From Pseudoruegeria sp. HB172150 (GTDB lineage Bacteria > Pseudomonadota > Alphaproteobacteria > Rhodobacterales > Rhodobacteraceae), in assembly GCF_013184805.1 (NCBI RefSeq), contig NZ_JAATNG010000001.1, positions 744,001 through 808,000 on the forward strand: a stretch of 64,000 nucleotides of DNA. Reading direction: 5' to 3'. The notes beneath the pieces are model-generated. The model searched no databases. It was not told the DNA's origin and saw nothing but the letters and a program-made list of their open reading frames with translations. The position numbers and the translations under genes were made by a program. Positions within the stretch are counted from its first letter, which is position 1, and every line of letters begins with the position of its first letter. Positions 27,052 through 35,504 of the stretch are shown here, piece after piece.

Positions 27052-27804
27052 ATGGAATTTGCGAAATATCCGAGCCTGAACGGGCGCAGCGTCTATGTGT
27101 CCGGCGGCGCGTCCGGCATCGGGGCGGAGATCGTGAAGGCTTTCGCCGAACAAGGGGCGAAGGTCGGGTTTCTTGACTTGGATGCACGGGCCAGTTCGGC
27201 GCTGAGCGAGGAACTGGGCGACAAGGCTGTCTACGAGATCTGCGATCTCAGGGACATAAATGCGATGCGGGCGGCGCTGGGGTCGCTGAAGCAGCGGATC
27301 GGACCGGCGCAGGTTCTGGTCAACAACGCGGCTCGCGACGACCGGCATGATTGGGCCGAGGTGACACCGGACTACTGGGACGAACGGGCCTCTGTAAACC
27401 TGAGGCACATGTTCTTTGCGATCCAGTCGGTGGCGCCGGACATGATCGATTCCGGGGGTGGTTCGATCATCAACATGGGCTCGAATTCCTGGTGGGAGGC
27501 CGGCGGCGGCTTTCCGGCTTATGCGACCGCGAAAGCGGCCGTGCACGGGCTGACACGGACAATGGCGCGGGATCTGGGGAAGCACCGGATCCGGGTGAAT
27601 ACCGTTGTGCCGGGCTGGATCATGACTGACCGGCAGAAGGAATTGTGGGCTACGCCGGAAGCGCTGGAAAGGCACCGGGAGCGGCAATGCCTGCCAGACC
27701 TGATCGAGCCGATCCATGTGGCGCGGATGGTGCTGTTCCTGGCGTCCGACGACGCGGCGATGTGTACGGCGAACAATTACATGGTCGAGGCAGGCTCGAT
27801 CTGA
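27052..27804 (+). CDS. SDR sugar 1-dehydrogenase, XylB-like
   Basis: 250 aa SDR that resembles Caulobacter XylB (NAD-dependent D-xylose dehydrogenase) over most of its length: YPSLNGRSVYVSGGASGIG, LVNNAARDDRHDW, YWDERASVNLRHMFF, the late CLPDLIEPIHVARMVLFLAS and the LFLASDDAAMCT ending. The catalytic pair is in YATAKAA. It should oxidise an aldopentose or aldohexose to the lactone. This suggests a non-phosphorylating oxidative route, but no lactonase or dehydratase gene is nearby. The exact sugar is not known. Confidence 0.85.
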   Translation: MEFAKYPSLNGRSVYVSGGASGIGAEIVKAFAEQGAKVGFLDLDARASSALSEELGDKAVYEICDLRDINAMRAALGSLKQRIGPAQVLVNNAARDDRHDWAEVTPDYWDERASVNLRHMFFAIQSVAPDMIDSGGGSIINMGSNSWWEAGGGFPAYATAKAAVHGLTRTMARDLGKHRIRVNTVVPGWIMTDRQKELWATPEALERHRERQCLPDLIEPIHVARMVLFLASDDAAMCTANNYMVEAGSI

Positions 27805-27814
27805 GGAGGATGTC

Positions 27815-28777
27815 ATGGAAAAGCGGAAAATTGCGAAGACCGGGTTGGAAGTGACGCCGCTGTGCTTTGGCACGTCAGCGCTCGGTAACATGCCCGACAC
27901 CTATGGCTATGCGGTGGACGAGGACCGCGCGCGGGACACAGTGAATGCGATTTTCGACGGGCCTGCGAATTTCCTCGATACCTCTCGGAATTACGGCCTT
28001 GGTCGGAGCGAACAGCGGGTTGGCGCTGTGATCCGTGAGCGCGGCGGTTTGCCAGACGGGTTCGTTTTGTCGACCAAGCTGGACCGGGACATGGAGACAC
28101 GGCGGCTTGATGCGGATCGCGCACGGACCTCTCTGGAGGAGAGCCTGGAGGTACTGGGGCTGGACCGGATTCCGATGCTGCACCTGCATGACCCGGAGCA
28201 CTGCCGTGACCTGAACGAGATTACACGCGAGGGTGGGGCGCTCGACGAGTTGTTCAAGATGAAGGACGAGGGGATAGTGCAGGCGGTCGGGCTGGCGATG
28301 GGGCGGCTCGACATCATGTTGCCGATCCTGAAGGACTGGCCGTTCGACACGCTGATCAGCCACAACCGCTATACCCTTCTGAACCGCTCGGCGGACGAGA
28401 TGTTCGACTATGCGGCGAAGCAAGGCATGGCGATCCTGAACGCGGCGCCCTATGCGAGCGGGGTGCTGGCCAAGGGCAGCGCGGAGATGCCCATCATCAC
28501 CTACCAGAAGGCGGACGAGGCGGCGCTGGCCCCGGTGAAACGGATCGAGACGGTCTGTGCTGCCCATGGTGTGGCGACCGGGCCAGTGGCGTTGCAGTTC
28601 TCGATGAAGGATCCGCGGATCGCTTCGACGGTGATCGGCGTGTCAAAGCCAGAGCGGGTGGCGCAGACGCTGGAATGGGCGGAGGTCGAGATTCCGGACG
28701 CTGTGTGGCGCGATCTGGAAGAGTTGGACTATTCGATGGAAGATCCCGAGGCGAACCGGGTGTACCGGCCGGCCTGA
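27815..28777 (+). CDS. Aldo/keto reductase (D-threo-aldose 1-dehydrogenase-like)
   Basis: 320 aa AKR. The catalytic tetrad can be placed: Asp and Tyr in FLDTSRNYGLG, Lys in LSTKLD and His in LHLHDPEH. This form, with TSRNYG and GRSE, is like the family containing L-fucose/D-threo-aldose 1-dehydrogenases and pyridoxal 4-dehydrogenase. The ATG at 27815 follows GAGGAGGA and is 11 bases after the SDR stop; an open frame reaching upstream to 27716 overlaps that SDR and is rejected. It probably oxidises or reduces the same sugar as its neighbours. Confidence 0.85.
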   Translation: MEKRKIAKTGLEVTPLCFGTSALGNMPDTYGYAVDEDRARDTVNAIFDGPANFLDTSRNYGLGRSEQRVGAVIRERGGLPDGFVLSTKLDRDMETRRLDADRARTSLEESLEVLGLDRIPMLHLHDPEHCRDLNEITREGGALDELFKMKDEGIVQAVGLAMGRLDIMLPILKDWPFDTLISHNRYTLLNRSADEMFDYAAKQGMAILNAAPYASGVLAKGSAEMPIITYQKADEAALAPVKRIETVCAAHGVATGPVALQFSMKDPRIASTVIGVSKPERVAQTLEWAEVEIPDAVWRDLEELDYSMEDPEANRVYRPA

Positions 28778-28928
28778 CACTGCCGGCGCAGTCTCTTAAA
28801 TCCGCTGGACGTATTGCGAATTTGCCCGCAGGGTGCGCCGCTGAGCGAAACGAGTCGGCGTCAGAGCCGCGGCGCGACGTTTTCAGTACGCTCCCTGTCG
28901 CTTGCGTGTCCTGTCCGTCGTCGGAATG

Positions 28929-28999
28929 TGTATACAAAAACCGGGAAACTCGCGGGGATTTGCGCTGTTCATCCCCGTCTTCACCTGTATATGTATACC
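28929..28999 (+). promoter_or_regulatory. Two TGTATAC palindromes upstream of purU
   Basis: TGTATACA at 28929-28936 and TGTATACC at 28992-28999, 63 bp apart, with an additional half-like TGTATATG at 28986. The second site is about 47 bases before the purU GTG. They match sites before fdsB and metF. Confidence 0.65.
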
Positions 29000-29045
29000 A
29001 AAATTCCGCTCAGCCGGATCACCGTCACTGACAGGAGGACATACA

Positions 29046-29894
29046 GTGGCAGCCTTTATCCTGACCCTCAGTTGCCGTAACCGCCCCGGTATCGTTGCCG
29101 CGGTCGCCGGGTTCCTTGCCCAGGGGCAGGGAGACATCACAGAGGCGCGTCAGTTCGACGACTCGATCTCGGGCCTGTTCTTCATGCGGGTCTGTTTCGA
29201 ATACCCGGGTGCGGAGGCAGGCCTACGCGATGGGCTGGGCAAGATCGCCGGTCAGTTCGAGATGGACTGGGACCTGCGGCTGAAGGACAAGGCCGACAAG
29301 GTTCTGCTGATGGTGTCGAAGTTCGACCATTGCCTGGGCGACCTGCTGTACCGGAACCGGATCGGCGAGCTGAACATGGAGGTGGTGGGGATCGCGTCCA
29401 ACCACCCGAAGGAGGCACTGAGCCTAACGGTGCACGAGGGCATTCCCTATCACCACCTGCCGATTACGAAGGACACGAAGCCGCAGCAGGAGGCGCAGAT
29501 CAAGGCGCTGGTCGAGGAGAGCGGGGCGGAGCTGGTCGTGCTGGCGCGCTACATGCAGATCCTGAGCGACGACATGTCGGCTTACCTGTCCGGCCGCTGC
29601 ATCAACATCCACCACTCGTTCCTGCCGGGATTCAAGGGTGCGAAGCCCTATCACCAGGCGTTCGAGCGGGGGGTGAAAATGATCGGCGCGACCTCGCACT
29701 ATGTGACGGAGGACCTCGACGAGGGGCCGATCATCGCGCAGGACGTCGAGGCGGTAACTCATGCCGACACGCCGAACGACCTGGTTGCGAAGGGCCGTGA
29801 CATCGAGCGGCGTGTGCTGGCCAAGGCCGTCGGGCTGCAACTGGAGCGGCGGGTTTTGCTGAACGGTTCGAAGACGGTGGTCTTCGAGAAGTAG
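29046..29894 (+). CDS. purU: Formyltetrahydrofolate deformylase
   Basis: 282 aa enzyme hydrolysing 10-formyl-THF to formate and THF. The N-terminal ~80 residues are an ACT regulatory domain ([19 protein letters not shown]); the rest is the formyltransferase fold with catalytic [19 protein letters not shown] (Asn-His) and the Asp in [15 protein letters not shown]. The GTG at 29046, eleven bases after AGGAGG, gives the normal family length; the open frame extends to a TTG at 28902 through the operators, which is rejected. It balances the folate pool with Fhs and feeds formate to the formate dehydrogenase. Confidence 0.94.
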   Translation: MAAFILTLSCRNRPGIVAAVAGFLAQGQGDITEARQFDDSISGLFFMRVCFEYPGAEAGLRDGLGKIAGQFEMDWDLRLKDKADKVLLMVSKFDHCLGDLLYRNRIGELNMEVVGIASNHPKEALSLTVHEGIPYHHLPITKDTKPQQEAQIKALVEESGAELVVLARYMQILSDDMSAYLSGRCINIHHSFLPGFKGAKPYHQAFERGVKMIGATSHYVTEDLDEGPIIAQDVEAVTHADTPNDLVAKGRDIERRVLAKAVGLQLERRVLLNGSKTVVFEK

Positions 29895-29901
29895 GGTCAA
29901 G

Positions 29902-29986
29902 TTTCTGTATACAGAAAAATGAGGAGCGGCCCATTGCGGGCCGCTTTTTGTAGTTTGAAATGGCGACAAGATAGATTATGTATACA
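29902..29986 (+). promoter_or_regulatory. Two TGTATACA operators upstream of metF
   Basis: A perfect 16-bp palindrome TTTCTGTATACAGAAA lies at 29902-29917, 8 bases after the purU stop, and a second TGTATACA at 29979-29986, 30 bases before the metF ATG. The cores are 73 bp apart. The purU terminator lies between the two sites. Confidence 0.68.
29925..29949 (+). terminator. Rho-independent terminator of purU
   Basis: AGCGGCCC, loop ATTGC, GGGCCGCT followed by a run of five T (29945-29949). It is a textbook intrinsic terminator, so metF should need its own promoter. Confidence 0.85.
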
Positions 29987-30015
29987 GAACGGAGGCGGAA
30001 TCGGAGGACCCTGTC

Positions 30016-30930
30016 ATGATCAGCTTCATCGGACGCAAGGCGCAGGATGGAACGCCCACCGGGGCGGGTCTGCAGGATCTGCTGAAGGGTTATTCGATCG
30101 AGGTAATGCCGCGCACCGCCGCCAAGGTCGAAGATTTTAAGGCGCTGCTGCCCGAGGGCACCCGCGTCTACATCGCACATATCGAAGGCACGCCGATCGA
30201 GGACATGGTCGAGACCGCAAAGCGGATCTCGGGCGAAGGCTTCCCGGTGATGCCGCACTTCCCGGCACGGATCATAGAGGACCGCGCGACCCTGGAAGAC
30301 TGGATCAAGCGCTACCAGGGCGAGGCGGGCGTCGATCAGGCGCTGCTGCTGGCCGGTGGTGTTGCGAACCCGGTCGGCGATTTCCACTCGTCGATGCAAC
30401 TGATGGAAACGGGGCTGTTCGACAGCCACGGCTTCAAGCGGCTCCACGTCGCGGGCCACCCGGAAGGCAACAAAGACATCGACGCGGACGGGACCACCAA
30501 GCTGGTGGATGAGGCCGCACAGTGGAAACAGGCGTTCTCCGAGCGGACAGACGCGGAAATGGCGATGGCCACGCAATTCGCATTCGAGGCGCAGCCGATC
30601 CTGGACTGGATCAAGGGAATGCGCGACGCGGGCATCAGCTTGCCGGTGCATCTGGGCATCGCCGGGCCAGCGAAGCTGCAGACGATGATCAAGTTCGCCA
30701 TTGCTTGCGGTGTCGGCCCGTCGCTGAAGGTGCTGCAGAAACGCGCCAAGGACGTGACCAAGCTGGTCATGCCCTATGAGCCGACCGAGATCCTGACCGA
30801 TCTGGCCGAAGCGCGGGCGCTGAACGGACCGTCGGTGGCGCAGATCCACTTCTTCCCGCTGGGCGGCATCAAGACCTGCGCGGAATACGCGATCCGGCAC
30901 GGCGCGGTGCCGGTGCAGGCCGCGGCCTGA
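30016..30930 (+). CDS. metF: Methylenetetrahydrofolate reductase family protein
   Basis: 304 aa flavoprotein-type TIM barrel of the MetF family. It is expected to interconvert 5,10-methylene-THF and 5-methyl-THF. It has SIEVMPRTAAKV at the strand-1 Glu position, LLLAGGVANPVG, LHVAGHPEGNKD and TQFAFEAQPILDWI (the family substrate Gln in TQF). The N-terminus lacks the usual SFEFFPP form, so it belongs to a divergent branch. GGAGG precedes the ATG. Its placement beside purU and operator sharing with fdsB support a role in C1 oxidation or methyl transfer, as in methyl-group catabolism. Confidence 0.88.
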   Translation: MISFIGRKAQDGTPTGAGLQDLLKGYSIEVMPRTAAKVEDFKALLPEGTRVYIAHIEGTPIEDMVETAKRISGEGFPVMPHFPARIIEDRATLEDWIKRYQGEAGVDQALLLAGGVANPVGDFHSSMQLMETGLFDSHGFKRLHVAGHPEGNKDIDADGTTKLVDEAAQWKQAFSERTDAEMAMATQFAFEAQPILDWIKGMRDAGISLPVHLGIAGPAKLQTMIKFAIACGVGPSLKVLQKRAKDVTKLVMPYEPTEILTDLAEARALNGPSVAQIHFFPLGGIKTCAEYAIRHGAVPVQAAA

Positions 30931-30935
30931 GTTTC

Positions 30936-30975
30936 AAACGCCCTGGAAGTCTTTGAGAGACTTTCGAGGCGTTTT
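30936..30975 (+). terminator. Terminator after metF
   Basis: AAACGCC pairs with GGCGTTT and encloses a further GAAGTCT/AGACTTC pairing; TTTT ends the right arm. It begins 6 bases after the metF stop. Confidence 0.7.
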
Positions 30976-31062
30976 GCTTTCCAAGAGAATTGATGCGGGA
31001 GGAGGTCGGGGCGTCTGACTTCGCCCGTTCCAACACAACGTGTCAGCTTAGATCTGCGCGCG

Positions 31063-31659
31063 TCAGAGGTTGACGATGCGCTCGGACGGAACCCCGGACA
31101 TGGCATGGATCAGTGCGTTCGTGTTGGTGACACTGAATTTCTTGTGCAGGTTGGCGCGGTGCACGTCGACGGTGCGCGGCGAGATGCCGAGATCGCGGGC
31201 GATTTCCTTGGAAGTGCGGCCGTTGGCGAGAAGAAGGGCCACTTCGCGCTCGCGGGGAGACAAAGGCTGGTAGGGGCGGTGCCCGGAGAGATCCGCAAAG
31301 CTCCAGACCGCGCGCATCAGCGGATCCTCTGGTGTCAGGGAGTGGCCACGGACCCGAACCCAGAACAGTGCGCCATCCTTGCGGGCCATGACTCGTTCGT
31401 CCCAGTACTTGTTCGTTTCCTTGAGATCCGCGACGCCACGGTCGCGAATCTTCACGAAATCGTCCTGGGTTGGATAGAGAACCTCGAACAGGCAGTCGTT
31501 CAGTTCGCCGGACTCGTATCCGAACATCCGCTCGAACTCCGGATTACACTGGCGGATCACCCGGTTGGCGGTGACAACGATGCCGACCGGGCAGAATTCG
31601 AAGGCGACCGCAGCGAGATCGCGATCCTCGAATGACTTATCTATACGTGATTTCCCCAA
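31063..31659 (-). CDS. PAS-LuxR family transcriptional regulator
   Basis: 198 aa regulator. An N-terminal PAS domain (about residues 15-125: FEFCPVGIVVTANRVIRQCN, RMFGYESGEL, KDGALFWVRVRGHSLT) is followed by a LuxR/NarL-type helix-turn-helix (LSPREREVALLLANGRTSKEIARDLGISPRTVDVHR). There is no receiver domain, so it probably senses a ligand or redox state directly. The start is a TTG at 31659 with only a weak ribosome binding site and is uncertain. It is divergent from the branched-chain-type ABC operon, 93 bases away, and is the obvious candidate to control it. Confidence 0.88.
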   Translation of the reverse strand: MGKSRIDKSFEDRDLAAVAFEFCPVGIVVTANRVIRQCNPEFERMFGYESGELNDCLFEVLYPTQDDFVKIRDRGVADLKETNKYWDERVMARKDGALFWVRVRGHSLTPEDPLMRAVWSFADLSGHRPYQPLSPREREVALLLANGRTSKEIARDLGISPRTVDVHRANLHKKFSVTNTNALIHAMSGVPSERIVNL

Positions 31660-31752
31660 CTTGCGCCGTTCTGTTTCCTTGGACAGCCTAGTGCCACAAT
31701 ACTACGGGCCCGCGCAGGTGCAAAGCCGCGCGCGGTATAGGGAGGTTTGCTC

Positions 31753-32955
31753 ATGAACAGGTTGAAAAGCGCCCTTGCGGCGCTGGTTTGCGCGACTGCG
31801 CTGGCTGGTGGTGCCGCGGCGCAGGATGGTGATCCGGTCAAGATCGCGCTGGTCCACGGGATGTCGGGATCGTCCTTCGAGGTGTTCTCGAAGCAGATGC
31901 ACACCGGTTTCGAGATGGGGCTGGAATATGCCACCGGCGGGACGATGGAGGTGAAGGGCCACCCGATCGAGGTGATCCTGAAGGACACGCAGTTCAAGCC
32001 GGACGTGGCGCGTGCCGTGCTGGCAGAGGCCTATGGCGATGACGAGGTGCTGCTGGCTATCGGTGCGACATCGTCCGGCGTGACTCTGGGCATGCTGCCG
32101 ATTGCCGAAGAATACGAGAAGATCCTGATCGTGGAACCGGCGGTAGCGGACAGCCTGACCGGGCCGGACAGCAACCGGTACATCTTCAAGACTTCACGCA
32201 ATTCTTCGATGGATATGCAGGCGCAGGCGCTGGCGTTGCAGCCGGACGAGAATCTGCACGTGGCAACGCTGGCAGAAGACTACGCGTTCGGCCGTGACGG
32301 GATCGCGGCGTTCAAGTCGGCGCTGGACGGCTCGGGCGCCGAGGTGGTGACCGAGGAGTATGTGCCGCAGGGGACCACCGATTTCACCGCGGCAGCGGAG
32401 CGGATGTTCAATGCGCTGAAGGACCTCGACGGGCGCAAGGTGATCCTGATCTATGTCGCCGGTGGCGGTGACCCGATGGGCAAGATCGCTGCGATGCAGC
32501 CGGATCGCTACGGGATCGAGATCTCCACCTCCGGACACATCCTGCCGGTTTTACCGACCTACAAGGTCGTGCCGGGGATGGAAGGCGCGGTCTACTACTA
32601 TTACGAGGCCTTCGACAACGACATCAACAAGTGGCTGGTCGAGGAACACGAGAAGCGGTTCGACTCGCCGCCGGACTTCTTCACCGCGGGCGGCATGTCA
32701 GCGGCGCTGGCGGTCGTGAAGGCCCTGGAGACGGCCGAGGAATGGGACACCGAGACGCTGATCACGGCGATGGAGGGGATGTCCTGGGACACACCGAAAG
32801 GGCCGATGACTTTCCGGCCCGAAGATCATCAGGCGCTGCAGGACATGCTGCACTTCAAGATCCGCGTCGATGACAACGTGGAATGGGCGATCCCCGAGAA
32901 AGTGCGGATCATCGAGGCCGGTGAGATGGACATTCCACTGGGCCGCGAGAACTGA
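31753..32955 (+). CDS. Branched-chain-type ABC transporter substrate-binding protein
   Basis: 400 aa type I periplasmic binding protein of the LivJ/AmiC-like class. A signal peptide is present (MNRLKSALAALVCATALAGGAAA). The mature part has the family N-terminus VKIALVHGMSGSSFEVFSKQM and a central FGRDGIAAFKSALDGSGAEVV typical of LivJ proteins. The ATG at 31753 has GGGAGG 8 bases upstream. It is the first gene of a five-gene importer and is followed by a strong hairpin. The ligand may be an amino acid, amide, urea or aromatic/short organic compound; the sequence does not tell. Confidence 0.88.
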   Translation: MNRLKSALAALVCATALAGGAAAQDGDPVKIALVHGMSGSSFEVFSKQMHTGFEMGLEYATGGTMEVKGHPIEVILKDTQFKPDVARAVLAEAYGDDEVLLAIGATSSGVTLGMLPIAEEYEKILIVEPAVADSLTGPDSNRYIFKTSRNSSMDMQAQALALQPDENLHVATLAEDYAFGRDGIAAFKSALDGSGAEVVTEEYVPQGTTDFTAAAERMFNALKDLDGRKVILIYVAGGGDPMGKIAAMQPDRYGIEISTSGHILPVLPTYKVVPGMEGAVYYYYEAFDNDINKWLVEEHEKRFDSPPDFFTAGGMSAALAVVKALETAEEWDTETLITAMEGMSWDTPKGPMTFRPEDHQALQDMLHFKIRVDDNVEWAIPEKVRIIEAGEMDIPLGREN

Positions 32956-32960
32956 GTTCA

Positions 32961-32991
32961 ACGCCCCGGCGGGCTTGGCCGGCCGGGGCGT
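32961..32991 (+). terminator. GC hairpin after the LivJ-type gene
   Basis: A 10-bp perfect stem ACGCCCCGGC/GCCGGGGCGT with an 11-base loop starts 6 bases after the stop. There is no T tract, so it is more likely an attenuator or mRNA stabiliser than a full terminator, and it precedes the ATPase gene by 51 bases. Confidence 0.55.
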
Positions 32992-33042
32992 ACCGCTTCG
33001 CAGGGGCTTGCGGAGCGCGATGAAACTGCCACGCTGATCTTC

Positions 33043-33807
33043 ATGACACATCCATCCCTATCCACCCGCGATCTGACGATCCGGTTCGGCGGTCATGTCG
33101 CTGTGAATCGTGTGACCTGCGATTTCCGACCAGGCGAGCTGACCGTGATCGTGGGGCCGAATGGCGCCGGGAAGACGACCTATTTCAACATGATCTCTGG
33201 TCAGCTGGTGCCGACCGAAGGGCAGGTGCTGAAGGACGGGGTGGACCTGACGCGGATGCCTGCCTCGCTGCGGGCGCGGCACGGGGTGGGGCGGGCGTTC
33301 CAGCTAACAAATCTGTTCCCGCGCCTGAGCGTGCTGGAAAACATTAGGCTGGCGGTGCAGGCGCAGACCGGCGACGGGCGGCGGTTTTTCCGGCCCGTCG
33401 GGAAATTCACCGAATTGACGGCACGAGCAGAGCGGTACCTGGAGGCGACAAAGCTGGACCGGGTGGCGCATCTGCCGGCCTCGGCGCTGCCGCATGGCGA
33501 CCAGCGCAAGCTGGAGGTGGCGCTGCTGATGGCGATGGAGCCGGATATCTACATGTTCGACGAACCCACGGCGGGGATGTCGCACGACCATGCGCCCGAC
33601 GTGCTGGAGCTGATCGCCGAGATCAAGCACGACAAGTCGAAAACTGTGCTGCTGGTGGAGCACAAGATGGACGTGGTGCGGCGGCTGGCCGACCGGATAA
33701 TAGTGCTGCACAACGGTGAGCTTATTGCCGATGGAGCCCCGGGCGAGGTGATGGACAGCCAGTTGGTGCGGGATGTCTATCTCGGTAATGCGGGGGAGAT
33801 GGCATGA
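33043..33807 (+). CDS. Branched-chain-type ABC transporter ATPase (LivG-like)
   Basis: 254 aa ATPase with Walker A GPNGAGKTT, the LivG-type segment GVGRAFQLTNLFPRLSVLENIRLA and Walker B DIYMFDEPTAGMS. The signature is atypical: the usual LSGG position reads LPHGDQRKLEVAL, as in many LivG proteins that use the form HGxQR. It overlaps the LivF-like gene by ATGA. It energises import by the LivHM-like permease pair. Confidence 0.9.
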   Translation: MTHPSLSTRDLTIRFGGHVAVNRVTCDFRPGELTVIVGPNGAGKTTYFNMISGQLVPTEGQVLKDGVDLTRMPASLRARHGVGRAFQLTNLFPRLSVLENIRLAVQAQTGDGRRFFRPVGKFTELTARAERYLEATKLDRVAHLPASALPHGDQRKLEVALLMAMEPDIYMFDEPTAGMSHDHAPDVLELIAEIKHDKSKTVLLVEHKMDVVRRLADRIIVLHNGELIADGAPGEVMDSQLVRDVYLGNAGEMA

Positions 33808-34523
33808 GCCTGCTATCGGTCAAGGGCATGTCGGTGGATATCGGGCAGTACTCGGTGCTGCACGGTGTGAGTTTCGAGGTACCTGAGGGCGGGGTGTTCG
33901 TGCTGCTCGGCCGGAACGGGGCGGGGAAGACGACGACTTTGCGCGCGATCATGGGTCTTTGGGATCCGACGCCGGGGTCTGTGCATTTCGAGGGATCGGA
34001 GATTTCCGGGCTGCATGCCTCCGAGATCGCGCGGAAAGGCATCGCCTATGTGCCCGAGAACATGGGGATCTTCGGCGGACTGACGGTTGCCGAGAACATG
34101 GTTCTGGCGACGGCTTCCGGAAAGTATGACGGGAAGCGGCTGGAGTGGATCTATGAGCTGTTTCCGGCGCTGAAGACGTTCTGGTCGAAGCCGGCGGGCG
34201 CGCTGTCGGGCGGGCAAAAGCAGATGCTGGCCGTCGCCCGCGCAATCGTCGAGCCGCGCCGCCTGATCCTGATCGACGAACCGACCAAGGGGCTCGCGCC
34301 GTCGATCATCGCCAACATGGCGCAGGCGTTCCGGGAGATTTCTGAGGACACAACCATACTGCTGGTGGAACAGAATTTCGCCTTCGCCAAGGCGCTGGGC
34401 CGCGACATGGGCGTGATCGAGGACGGGCGGGTGGTGCATACCGGCACGATGACGGAGTTCGCCGCCGATGCCGAGCTGCAGAACCGGCTGCTGAGCCTTT
34501 CGGGTGCGGAGGCACCGGCGTGA
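33804..34523 (+). CDS. Branched-chain-type ABC transporter ATPase (LivF-like)
   Basis: 239 aa ATPase: Walker A GRNGAGKTT, AYVPENMGIFGGLTVAENM, signature LSGGQKQML and Walker B LILIDEPTKGLAP. This is the second ATPase of the importer and overlaps both neighbours by 4 bases (ATGA/GTGA), so translation is probably coupled. Confidence 0.9.
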   Translation: MSLLSVKGMSVDIGQYSVLHGVSFEVPEGGVFVLLGRNGAGKTTTLRAIMGLWDPTPGSVHFEGSEISGLHASEIARKGIAYVPENMGIFGGLTVAENMVLATASGKYDGKRLEWIYELFPALKTFWSKPAGALSGGQKQMLAVARAIVEPRRLILIDEPTKGLAPSIIANMAQAFREISEDTTILLVEQNFAFAKALGRDMGVIEDGRVVHTGTMTEFAADAELQNRLLSLSGAEAPA

Positions 34524-35503
34524 GCGGCTGGGTCGAGAAAGCAGGCGGCGTGTTCCTGCTGCCGGTGCTGATCGCAGCGGTTGGCTTTGTCCTGATCGGC
34601 ACCCCGTCAAGCTGGCTGACGCTGACGGTGGCCGGGCTGTCGATGGGGATGATGGTGTTCCTGATGGCTTCGGGGCTGAGCCTCGTCTTCGGGCTGATGG
34701 ACGTTCTTAACTTCGGTCATTCCGCCTTCGTCAGCTTTGGCGCTTTCGTTGCTGCGTCGGTGCTGGCGGCGATGAGCGGCTGGCTGGGATCCGAAAGCTG
34801 GGTGCTGAACCTCATTGCGCTGGTGCTGGCGCTAATGGCGGCTGTGGGGTTCGGTCTGGTCGCGGGCTGGTTCTTCGAGCGTGTCATCGTGAAGCCGGTC
34901 TATGACGACCACCTGCGGCAGATCCTGATCACCATGGGTGCACTGATCGTGGCGGAACAGATCATCCTGACGACCTGGGGCGGCACGCCGATGAACGTGC
35001 CGCGTCCGCGTTTCCTGGAAGGCTCGGTTCTGATCGGCGACAGTTCCATCGAGATCTACCGGATCTTCGCCTTCATCCTCGGCGCGCTGGTTTATCTGGG
35101 CCTGTTCTGGCTGCTGAACAGCACCCGGCTGGGGCTGCTGATCCGCGCAGGAGTGGAGAACCGCGAAATGGTGGAGGCGATGGGTTTCCGTATCGACCGT
35201 CTGTTCGTGGGGGTGTTCATGCTGGGCTCGGCGCTTGCTGCGCTCGGCGGTGCGATGTGGGCCGGGTATCAGGCGCTGATTACCCCGGCCCTGGGGGCCG
35301 AGATGCTGGTGGTCGTCTTCATCGTGGTCATCATCGGCGGGCTGGGGTCGATCCAGGGGACGCTGCTGGGCGCGCTGATCGTCGGCCTGACGCAGAATTA
35401 CGTAGGCTTTCTGGCGCCGAAGCTGGCGCTGGCCTCGAACATGATCCTGATGATGATCATCCTGTTGTGGCGGCCTTCCGGCCTGAAACCGGCGGTGAAA
35501 TAG
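34520..35503 (+). CDS. Branched-chain-type ABC transporter permease (LivH-like)
   Basis: 327 aa permease with the LivH family stretch SGLSLVFGLMDVLNFGHSAF and the C-terminal VVFIVVIIGGLGSIQGTLLGAL. About eight membrane helices are visible. It starts with GTG, in a 4-base overlap with the LivF-like gene, and is followed one base after its stop by the LivM-like gene. Confidence 0.9.
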   Translation: MSGWVEKAGGVFLLPVLIAAVGFVLIGTPSSWLTLTVAGLSMGMMVFLMASGLSLVFGLMDVLNFGHSAFVSFGAFVAASVLAAMSGWLGSESWVLNLIALVLALMAAVGFGLVAGWFFERVIVKPVYDDHLRQILITMGALIVAEQIILTTWGGTPMNVPRPRFLEGSVLIGDSSIEIYRIFAFILGALVYLGLFWLLNSTRLGLLIRAGVENREMVEAMGFRIDRLFVGVFMLGSALAALGGAMWAGYQALITPALGAEMLVVVFIVVIIGGLGSIQGTLLGALIVGLTQNYVGFLAPKLALASNMILMMIILLWRPSGLKPAVK

Positions 35504-35504
35504 G

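Noticed and set aside
28902-29045. Longer purU from an upstream TTG
   Set aside because: It would put the two TGTATAC operators inside the coding region and exceeds family length; AGGAGG sits before the GTG at 29046.
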